Below, piece after piece: positions 43,279-50,711 of a stretch of 64,000 bases of DNA (the first letter of the stretch is position 1; the number at the start of each line of letters is the position of its first letter). Source of the DNA: Nostoc linckia NIES-25 (GTDB taxonomy: Bacteria > Cyanobacteriota > Cyanobacteriia > Cyanobacteriales > Nostocaceae); the NCBI RefSeq assembly GCF_002368035.1, contig NZ_AP018222.1, forward strand, positions 4,845,074-4,909,073, read 5' to 3'. The position numbers and the translations under genes were made by a program. The notes beneath the pieces are model-generated. The model was given only the letters and a program-made list of their open reading frames with translations. It was not told where the DNA came from and made no database searches.

Positions 43279-43370
43279 AGGTTAAAGGGAAAAGGAATAA
43301 ATTTAATCTTTCCCCTTTTCCCCGGTTGGTGAGCTTGTCGAACCATACCCCTTTCCCTTTCCCAATACCC
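43262..43370. repeat. AAGGGAAAAGG-type hairpin repeat, copy B
   Basis: Begins inside the last codons of amidohydrolase copy 2 (GSRGGKGKG) and continues after it. About 100 bp nearly identical to 27589-27690, including GGTTGGTGAGCTTGTCGAAC. The overlap suggests the repeat has replaced the original C-terminus of the protein. Confidence 0.75.
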
Positions 43371-43559
43371 CATGCCCTTCTTTAAAGTGTTCCATGTTCC
43401 ATTTCCTCTGTTTAGTCGTAGGGTGAGTTTTACTCACTCTACATTTCTCCTAAATTCTGTATAGCAAATTGGGAAAATATAACTAATTGGAAACTGCATA
43501 TTAATAAGCATTCTTCTGTATTTACTTTAAATTACGAATTATAAAAGGATGATTGTTTT

Positions 43560-44741
43560 ATGGTGCTAGATATTACAAAACCAAAAGATTACATTGATAT
43601 AGCAGCTTCATTATCTAAAGAACTGGTCGAATCCGCAGTTGAAAGGGATGCTAAAGCCGGAGTTCCAGAAGAAGAAATTAATAGACTGCGCGAAACTGGA
43701 TTGTTACCATTGATTGTGCCTAAACAATATGGTGGAATTGGTGCGACATGGATTGATGCTTTAAAAATTGTGAGAAAGCTATCAAAAGCTGATGGTTCAA
43801 TTGGCCAGTTATATGGTAATCATTTGAATTTAGTAGCTTTAGGTCATGTTTCTGGCACACCAGCCCAAAAGGAAAAATATTATCGGGAAACTGCTAAGAA
43901 TAATTTATTTTGGGCAAATGCGATTAATACGCGAGATACTAGACTGAAAATTAGCCCAGAAGGTGAAAATTTTCGGGTTAATGGTGTTAAAAGCTTTGGT
44001 ACAGGTATTGCTGTTGCAGATTATCGGGTATTCTCGGCTTTGCAAGATGGTGTAGAATTACCCTTCATATTTATAATTCCTAAAGACAGAGAAGGCTTAG
44101 TTTCCAATCAAGATTGGGAAAATATTGGGCAACGTCGGACTGATAGTAGTAGTTATACATTTAATAATGTTCTAGTAGAAAAAGATGAAATATTAGGGCC
44201 GCCAGAACCTGCTGATAATGCCTTCTCAACTTTTCTTGGTATTATTGCCCAGCTAACAAAAACTAACGTTTATCTAGGAATTACCAAAGGAGCTTTTGCT
44301 GCTGCTCGTGAGTACACCAAAACTAATACTCGTCCTTGGATTACATCAGGAGTAGAGAGTGCTACTCAAGACCCATATATTCTGCATAATTACGGTGATT
44401 TTTGGGTTGAAATTCAAGGTGCGATCGCTCTGGCTGACTCAGCAGCCGAAAAGGTACAAGCAGCTTGGGACAAGGATATAGCCCTCACTCATCAAGAAAG
44501 AGGAGAAGTAGCGATCGCAGTTTCCGCAGCCAAAGCATTAGCAACCCGTGTCGGTATAGATGTTACCAATCGCATCTTTGAAGTTACTGGAACTCGTGCT
44601 ACTGGAAGCAAATATGGATTTGACCGTTACTGGCGGGATTTGCGAACCTTTACTCTACACGATCCTGTGGATTACAAATTGCGTGCGATCGGCGATTGGG
44701 TACTTAACGACCAGTTACCTGTGATTACGCAATATTCTTAG
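43560..44741 (+). CDS. DszC/SfnB-like flavin-dependent monooxygenase (acyl-CoA dehydrogenase fold)
   Basis: A 393-residue protein. The N-terminal helical domain includes INRLRETGLLPLIVPKQYGG; the middle domain FRVNGVKSFGTGIAVADYRVFSA; the C-terminal domain ends GFDRYWRDLRTFTLHDPVDYKLRAIGDW. The FDR-WR-xRTFTLHDPVxYK ending is characteristic of DszC (dibenzothiophene monooxygenase) and SfnB rather than of acyl-CoA dehydrogenases, and the catalytic Glu is absent. Such enzymes use reduced FMN from a separate reductase to oxygenate a sulfur atom or a neighbouring carbon. The ATG is preceded by AAAGGATG, about 10 bp upstream. A methyltransferase pseudogene follows. Confidence 0.86.
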   Translation: MVLDITKPKDYIDIAASLSKELVESAVERDAKAGVPEEEINRLRETGLLPLIVPKQYGGIGATWIDALKIVRKLSKADGSIGQLYGNHLNLVALGHVSGTPAQKEKYYRETAKNNLFWANAINTRDTRLKISPEGENFRVNGVKSFGTGIAVADYRVFSALQDGVELPFIFIIPKDREGLVSNQDWENIGQRRTDSSSYTFNNVLVEKDEILGPPEPADNAFSTFLGIIAQLTKTNVYLGITKGAFAAAREYTKTNTRPWITSGVESATQDPYILHNYGDFWVEIQGAIALADSAAEKVQAAWDKDIALTHQERGEVAIAVSAAKALATRVGIDVTNRIFEVTGTRATGSKYGFDRYWRDLRTFTLHDPVDYKLRAIGDWVLNDQLPVITQYS

Positions 44742-44770
44742 GATATTTGTCTCTTTATCTACCCTACAAA

Positions 44771-44788
44771 GACGCGATGAATCGCGTC
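44771..44788. terminator. GACGCGATGAATCGCGTC palindrome
   Basis: A near-perfect palindrome after the DszC-like stop and before the methyltransferase, of the same family as 41663-41680. Role uncertain. Confidence 0.45.
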
Positions 44789-44816
44789 TCTACAAAATCT
44801 AAAATCTAAAATCGAT

Positions 44817-45638
44817 ATGACTCAAGTAAAAACACTTCCCACCTATGACCCGACCTTGTTTGAGGGAGCTGCTGAAGGCTACGCTCAATATAGAACTAAA
44901 TATCCGGCTGTTGTATTCGACAAATTAGCGGAAATATTTAATCTCAATGGTCAAGGACGATTGCTAGATTTAGGTACCGGGCCGGGATTGATTGCAATTG
45001 GTTTGCGAACGAGATTTGAAGAAATTGTGGCGATCGATCCCGATCCCGATATGATTGCAGAAGCTAAACGCTAAGCAGCAGCAGTCGAAGCAAATAATAT
45101 TACTTGGCTGCAACAAGGAGCAGAATTCATCGACCCTAGTTTAGGAACATTTAAATTAGCCACTATTGGTCGAGCTTTCCATTGGATGGAACGTGAATTA
45201 GTGCTTGAGCGCCTTTATGAATTGCTTGCGGATGATGGTGCAATAGCACTGCTGAATACTGGTGATAATCCTTGGGAAAGTTCTCTACCTTGGAAACAAG
45301 CTGCTCTTGGAGTCGTGAAAAAATGGTTAGGCGATCGCCGACGCACTGGACTACGAGGAGAAGGTACTCGTAAGCCAGTCGATCCTCCCCATGAAGTTGT
45401 GATTGCCAACTCAGCTTTTGCTCGTCAGGAAGTTTATGAAGTGCCATTTGAAAAATCTTGGACTGTCGATAGCTATCTTGGCTATTTATATACAACAGCT
45501 TTTTCTCTAAAAATTTTCTATGGTGATAATGCTCCAGCATTTGAAGCAGACCTCAAAGAAGCATTGCTACAAGTTGAACCCTCTGGGCATTTTACAGAAG
45601 AACTCAAAGCTACAATCTTAGTCGTTTGGAAGAAATAG
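44817..45638 (+). pseudogene. SAM-dependent methyltransferase interrupted by an in-frame TAA
   Basis: The first part (44817-45074) encodes the SAM-binding half: LLDLGTGPGLIAIGL and IVAIDPDPDMIAEAKR. A TAA at 45072-45074 interrupts it. The same frame then continues without shift (AAAVEANNITWLQQGAEFID...) to IGRAFHWMERELVLERLYEL and the end at 45638. Joined, it is a 273-codon class I methyltransferase of normal length. A single base change (GAA to TAA) would explain it. It is either a young pseudogene, a sequencing error or a readthrough site. An ATG within the second part at 45186 has no SAM motif downstream. Confidence 0.85.
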
Positions 45639-46001
45639 GACTACTACTTTGAAAATCAAAATTCCAAAACTTTTGATTGCGGCATACATAACCTCAATTT
45701 CAAAACCAAACTATCGAGGTTTATTGTGAATTCTGAATCCTAAATTCTGGTACAATTTTCAACTTTCGACTAGCACAACCCTGGAGTGGGTTCTTCTCAC
45801 TCCATTTTCTAATTTTCCGTTTCCTAACTGTTAAACTCAAGTTCATAAAATCGTTATAGAGTGGGCTTATGCCCACTCTAATTCCTATATTTAAATTAAT
45901 TTTATTCGCCAAAAATTAATAAATAATTTTTTTTTGGTTTTTAAGTTCGCGATCGATCATAATTTTGTAACTACCTAATAGAACAACAAATAAAACAACC
46001 C
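45639..46001. other. Intergenic region with two hairpins
   Basis: A 363-bp gap upstream of the binding-protein gene. Hairpins GGAGTG...CACTCC (about 45783-45803) and GAGTGGGCTTATGCCCACTC (45859-45878) are present. It is likely to contain the promoter of the gene at 46002; no motif is convincing. Confidence 0.6.
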
Positions 46002-47111
46002 ATGCCAGGTATTAAACCAAAGTTAGAATTTAAAACAAGCCAGAAAATAACACGTCGTTCTTTATTATTTGCTCTGGGCTATTGCTTAGTATTATCGACA
46101 ACCTTATCCAGTTGCAGTGAAGCCAACAATAACGCTCAGCAGTCTCCAGCTTCTCCTGATTCAGCAGCTTCATCTAACACTACTTCATCTAACACTACAG
46201 AAAAGCAAGTAGTACGAATTGTCCGGTCAAAACAACTCACCGGTTTAGCTGTATTAGAAAAGCAGGGAACTTTAGGAAAACGATTGGAACCTCTAGGTTT
46301 TAAGGTTCAGTGGACTGAGTTTGCAGCTGGGCCGCAACAGCTAGAAGCTATAAATGCAAACGGACTTGATATTGCATCAACAGCGGAGTCACCTCCTGTA
46401 TTTTCACAAGCAGCAGGAGCACCTCTTGTTTATCTAGCTACTACATACTCCAGTGGAAAAGCAGTTTCACTTTTAGTTCCGGTAAACTCTCCGATTAAAA
46501 GTGTCGCTGACTTGAAAGGTAAAAAAATAGCTTTCCAAAAAGCTTCTATAGGACACTACTTATTAGTGAAAGCATTAGAAAAAGCAGGACTAAAATTAAG
46601 CGATGTCCAATCAGTTTTTCTCCCACCACCAGATGCTAATGTGGCTTTTAGTCAAGGAAAAGTAGATGCTTGGTTTATTTGGGAGCCATTCGTTACCAGA
46701 AATGTCCAAAACAAAGTAGGCCGTGTTTTGGTAGATGGAGGTGAGTTACGGGATACTGGCAACTTTTACTCAACTTCACGTCAGTTTTATCAGGCACATC
46801 CTGATGTAATTAAAGTATTTCTAGAAGAACTAGAAAAAGCAGAAATCTGGACTAAGGAACATCCGAAAGAAGTAGCACAATTACTTGCTCCTGTAACTCA
46901 ACTAGACCCACCTACCCTAGAAATTATGCATAGTAAGTATAGCTATGGGGTGCTACCAATTACTGAGAAAACTATTACCAAGCAACAAGAGGTTGCAGAC
47001 AAATGGTACAGTCTCGGACTTCTACCAAAGAAGGTAGATGTAAAAGTTGGTTTTTTGACGCCTGAAGAGTACGCCAAAATCACTCCTGCTGAGGTTTTAG
47101 CTAATAAGTAG
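46002..47111 (+). CDS. ABC substrate-binding lipoprotein (SsuA-like)
   Basis: A 369-residue protein. The N-region contains TRRS, followed by a hydrophobic stretch and lipobox TLSSC (Cys about 38). The mature part has RIVRSKQLTGLAVLEKQGTLG, WTEFAAGPQQLEAINANGLDIASTAESPPVFSQAAGAPLVYL, KSVADLKGKKIAFQKASIGHYLLVKALEKAGLKLSDVQ and FLPPPDANVAFSQGKVDAWFIWEPF. This is the SsuA group that binds sulfonates. It is followed by a TauD dioxygenase at 105 bp and a truncated paralog. No permease is adjacent. Confidence 0.9.
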   Translation: MPGIKPKLEFKTSQKITRRSLLFALGYCLVLSTTLSSCSEANNNAQQSPASPDSAASSNTTSSNTTEKQVVRIVRSKQLTGLAVLEKQGTLGKRLEPLGFKVQWTEFAAGPQQLEAINANGLDIASTAESPPVFSQAAGAPLVYLATTYSSGKAVSLLVPVNSPIKSVADLKGKKIAFQKASIGHYLLVKALEKAGLKLSDVQSVFLPPPDANVAFSQGKVDAWFIWEPFVTRNVQNKVGRVLVDGGELRDTGNFYSTSRQFYQAHPDVIKVFLEELEKAEIWTKEHPKEVAQLLAPVTQLDPPTLEIMHSKYSYGVLPITEKTITKQQEVADKWYSLGLLPKKVDVKVGFLTPEEYAKITPAEVLANK

Positions 47112-47215
47112 GCATCGATTTTGGATTGAGAATCTCTTTTTTGGAAAGACTACTGTGAATGAATTCTTCAGACTGGTATTCTGACCAATAAAATACTAAA
47201 ACAGAGGAGAATATT

Positions 47216-48079
47216 ATGCCTACTGCAACTTTAACAGAAGTAAAAATCGCTCCTATTAATGCTCCATTAGGAGCGGAAGTTACTGGTTTGGATGCGAGTC
47301 AACCTATTGCACCTGAAGTCATATTACAACTTAAGGAAGCTTTGCGCGATCGCCACATCCTCATCTTTAAAAATCAACAAATTTCTGACGAACAATTGTT
47401 GAATTTTTCTCTATACTTTGGCGCACTTTTTGTACCGTCTGATGAAACTCCAGTACTAGCTTCTAAACCTGGAGAAACTCCTGTGGTGATTTTAATTTCT
47501 AATGTCGATGGTGGCTATACTGGTACTGGAGAATTAAGTTTTCATTCTGACCATAAATGGACTCCTACCCCATCTAGCGGTTCGCTTCTTTATGCTCTAG
47601 AAGTACCTTCTCAAGGTGGAGATACTTATTGGTTAAATACCAATTTGGCTTATGAAGCTTTGGATGAAGCTACCAAAAAACGGATTGATAATTTACAATT
47701 AATTACCTATAATCCGTTTTTACAAAATCGAAATGCACCCCGTCCCTTGTATCGTTGGGACAAAAATATCCCACTAGTCAGTCCTGTCTTTCCTCACCCT
47801 CTAGTACGGACACATCCTGAAAGTGGTAAGAAGCATCTTTACTTAGATATTGCTACTGAAGTTGAAATAGTAGGCTTAGAACCTGAAGAAGGATCTAAAT
47901 TGATTGAACAGTTGCGTCAACATCTAAATCAGCCCCAATTCTACTATCAACACAAATGGTCTGTAGGTGATATCGTCTATTGGGATAATCAAGCTACTTT
48001 GCACTATCGTCAAGCATTCGATCCCAATGAACGACGGGTGTTAAAACGAGTTAGCCTTGCAGGTAGTCGTCCTTTTTAG
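47216..48079 (+). CDS. TauD/TfdA-family Fe(II)/2-oxoglutarate dioxygenase
   Basis: A 287-residue protein. The iron ligands are H110-S-D112 (LSFHSDHKWTP) and H263 (WDNQATLHYRQAF); the 2-oxoglutarate arginine is R274 or R278 (NERRVLKRVSLAG). The N-terminus APLGAEVTGLDASQP is typical. Compared with the protein at 7966-8880 it has a different insert around 165-215 (NPFLQNRNAPRPLYRW). A strong AGAGGAG lies 8 bp before the ATG. Placed after an SsuA-like gene, it probably acts on an imported sulfonate, giving sulfite and an aldehyde. Confidence 0.9.
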   Translation: MPTATLTEVKIAPINAPLGAEVTGLDASQPIAPEVILQLKEALRDRHILIFKNQQISDEQLLNFSLYFGALFVPSDETPVLASKPGETPVVILISNVDGGYTGTGELSFHSDHKWTPTPSSGSLLYALEVPSQGGDTYWLNTNLAYEALDEATKKRIDNLQLITYNPFLQNRNAPRPLYRWDKNIPLVSPVFPHPLVRTHPESGKKHLYLDIATEVEIVGLEPEEGSKLIEQLRQHLNQPQFYYQHKWSVGDIVYWDNQATLHYRQAFDPNERRVLKRVSLAGSRPF

Positions 48080-48495
48080 TTTAGGTAATTGAAATAGAGA
48101 CGCAGTTGTTTGCGTCTCTCGAAAATTTAAATATATGTAAGCTTTTAGCAATACTAAATATTTAGCATCTATCTAAAATTTTTAGCTATTACTATTTAGT
48201 ATATTGTGCTAATAAATAATTTTTCAAAAATGAAAGTTTGAAAATATATAGGAATCCGATTTGATTATTGAAAAAATTTAAGTATGTGTAGGGTGCGTTA
48301 GCCTTTGGCGTAACGCACCATAGGTATATTTAAAAAATCAAATATGAGTCTTATAGCAACAACTAAGTATGTATGAAAGTATCTTATATTTTTTCGTAGT
48401 AATTCGTGTTGAACAATACTTTATTAAAACACAAAGCTAGATAATATTTAGAGTTGAAATAACAGTTTCTCCTACTAAGAATCAAAGGACAAATT
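48080..48495. other. AT-rich intergenic region with two hairpins
   Basis: A 416-bp gap. GAGACGCAGTTGTTTGCGTCTC (48097-48118) is a possible terminator of the TauD gene, and GGTGCGTTAGCC...GGCGTAACGCACC (48293-48320) is a dispersed repeat. Nothing else is seen. Confidence 0.6.
48097..48118 (+). terminator. Hairpin after TauD gene (possible terminator)
   Basis: An 8-bp stem (GAGACGCA/TGCGTCTC) with a GTTGTT loop, followed by CGAAAATTT rather than a T-run. It belongs to the GACGCG-type repeats. Confidence 0.45.
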
Positions 48496-48963
48496 GTGAT
48501 AAAACCTTTTTCTCCCCTAATACACTTTCAGTCGTTTACTAATACCTCATCACAATCTAAAACTGCAAATATCAAGCCAATATTTAAACAAAGTCTAAAT
48601 ATCTTAGATTTTAGAGCCAAATCTAAAATTAACCAAAATTATTATGTATATTTACTAATAACTACTTGTTATTTAGCAATGCCCATTAGCATAGTAGGTT
48701 GCAGTAACGAAAATCAAGCTATTCAGAACCAAGCATCTTCTATTAGTAAACAAATCAAAAACCAATCAGTTTCTAATACTACAGAAAAGCAAGAAGTACG
48801 AATTATTTATTCTAAGCTCAGTTCTCTTGCAGTTATGAGGAAACTGGGGACTTTAGAAAAAAGTTTAGCTGCAAAGAATTTCACCGTTAAGTGGCTGGAG
48901 TTTGCTGCTGGGCCGCAAGCTTTAGAAGCGTTAAATGCTGGTTCTCTTGACAAAGCGAAGTAA
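48496..48963 (+). pseudogene. Truncated SsuA-like binding protein
   Basis: A GTG-started 155-codon frame. It has a hydrophobic stretch with lipobox-like PISIVGC. The mature part NTTEKQEVRIIYSKLSSLAV and FTVKWLEFAAGPQALEALNA aligns closely with the protein at 46002 (NTTEKQVVRIVRSKQLTGLAV; FAAGPQQLEAINANGLD). It ends with SLDKAK and TAA exactly where the substrate-binding lobes should begin. About two thirds of the family length are missing. The intact gene at 49063 begins 99 bp later. A remnant of a third tandem copy is the best reading; a very short functional product is unlikely. Confidence 0.85.
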
Positions 48964-49062
48964 GAAACTAAAAATTACTTTGAAAGAATTATTTCAGGAA
49001 ATTTAATTATTGAAAATCTAATTACTTTGTAATTAGAGGTAAGATTATCCAAAGGTGTAAAA

Positions 49063-50151
49063 ATGTTTAGCAATACTGTAAGAACAAAAACAACAATAAT
49101 TAGAAAACTAGCATTATTTGTAATGCCTAGCTTTTTGGCTTTATCTAGTACCTTAATAAGTTGTACTCCAAACAGCAATAGTACAAATAACGCTAACGAA
49201 CCACAAGCAGATACAGCAGCAACAAAAACCGTTAGTTTTAAAACAAAAGTGTTGCGAATGGGGTATCAAAGCTCCGGTGATTTAGTTCGAGTTAGAGGAG
49301 TCTTAGAAAAACGTTTGGAACCCTTGGGCGTAAAAGTTGAGTGGGCGCAATTCGCTCAAGGGCCGCAACTTATGGAAGCGATGAATGTTGGTAAAATAGA
49401 TGTTGGTTCAGTTGGAGAAACTCCTCCTATATTTGCTCAAGCTGCGGGTGCAAGAATAGTCTATTTGGCTGGTAGACGCATTACTCCAACTTCAGGTAAA
49501 GGAAGTGCGATCGCTGTTCCTAAAAATTCTCCAATTAAAAGTTTAGCTGAAATTAAAGGTCAAAAAGTAGTCTTTCAAAAAGGTTCAGCTTCTCACTATT
49601 TCATTATTCAAGCCTTGAAAGAAGTAGGCTTAAAATATAGTGATATTCAAGTCTTAAGTATGCCCAATGTAGAAGCCCGTGGTGCATTTATTCAAGGGAC
49701 TATTCCTGTTTGGGTGACGGGCGATCCTCATTTAGCTTTAGTGGAAAAACTCCACGGTGCGCGTGTGTTGCGAGATGCTACAAACATTGGTACTCCAGGT
49801 GGATACTATGTAGGAACCCGCGAGTTTGCTAGAGACAATCCAGAATTAGTTCGCGTCATTTTAGAAGAGATTGACAAAAATGGTCAATGGGCAGAATCAA
49901 ATCGTAAAGAAGTTGCTAAGCTAATAGCACCTGTACTCAAAATCGATTTACCTATTCAAGAAGTAATTTCCGAACGCGCTAATTATCGCCTTAAAGGAAT
50001 TACCCCAGAATTGATGAAAGCTCAACAAAACGTTGCAGATTTGTTTTATAACGAGAAAATTCTGCCCAAAAAGATTGATGTTCAGGAAGCATTGCTTACA
50101 CCTAAAGAATATGCAGCGATTACTCCACCAACGCTAATTAGTGAAAAATAA
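49063..50151 (+). CDS. ABC substrate-binding lipoprotein (SsuA-like)
   Basis: A 362-residue protein with signal peptide and lipobox TLISC (Cys about 34). Features are RMGYQSSGDLVRVRGVLEKRLEPLGV, FAQGPQLMEAMNVGKIDVGSVGETPPIFAQAAGARIVYLAG, IKSLAEIKGQKVVFQKGSASHYF and VEARGAFIQGTIPVWVTGDPH. It belongs to the sulfonate-binding SsuA group. It ends the plus-strand organosulfur block and is followed by a strong intrinsic terminator. Confidence 0.9.
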   Translation: MFSNTVRTKTTIIRKLALFVMPSFLALSSTLISCTPNSNSTNNANEPQADTAATKTVSFKTKVLRMGYQSSGDLVRVRGVLEKRLEPLGVKVEWAQFAQGPQLMEAMNVGKIDVGSVGETPPIFAQAAGARIVYLAGRRITPTSGKGSAIAVPKNSPIKSLAEIKGQKVVFQKGSASHYFIIQALKEVGLKYSDIQVLSMPNVEARGAFIQGTIPVWVTGDPHLALVEKLHGARVLRDATNIGTPGGYYVGTREFARDNPELVRVILEEIDKNGQWAESNRKEVAKLIAPVLKIDLPIQEVISERANYRLKGITPELMKAQQNVADLFYNEKILPKKIDVQEALLTPKEYAAITPPTLISEK

Positions 50152-50711
50152 AGGACTGCTGAGTAAAGTACTCTAACTCAAAAGCTAAAATTTCCTACTT
50201 ACCAATTCTTTGTCAACTTGCACTGAATAATTCTTAACTTATTTCTTTGTTTGCGTATCTTCTATTTCGTTTAAGCAATATTAAGTGCATTTACATAGAG
50301 AATTAGTACAAAAAGACAGTAGAAATTCATAATTTCTACTGTCTTTTTTATGTCGGTAGGAATTTTCTGTTTTGGCTAATAAAGGTATCTTACTTTTTCT
50401 CTTGTGGAAAAAATTAGACTAGCTTTATTTTTGCAAAGGTAAGGAAACAAAGAACAAGCTCATCAATAATGTCATTTATTAAACAAATATTTAGTTTTAT
50501 TGAGGAATTACTTTTTTATTAAATTTATGGGCAGTTTAGTAAAAGAACAAAAAGATTTATTTGGCAACTTGATTGTTTTACTCTTACGAATGGATAAAGC
50601 TGAATGTAGCTATAAATTTTAGATTGTTCCTATTGGTGTTAAATCTACAAGTTAATAAATTTAACTATAGCTAATAACTAATATTTTTCACCTCCTATCT
50701 ATAAAAAAAAT
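50152..50711. other. Intergenic region with terminator
   Basis: A 560-bp AT-rich gap. The clear feature is the terminator at 50311-50349. A 31-codon frame at 50527-50622 has no support and is not called. The promoter of the kinase gene should lie near the right end. Confidence 0.65.
50311..50349 (+). terminator. Rho-independent terminator
   Basis: AAAAGACAGTAGAAATT, a CAT loop, AATTTCTACTGTCTTTTTT: a perfect stem of about 16 bp ending in a T-run. It closes the organosulfur block before the kinase genes. Confidence 0.85.

Noticed and set aside
50527..50622. 31-codon frame before the large kinase
   Set aside because: Too short, no recognisable features, AT-rich context; only weak start.
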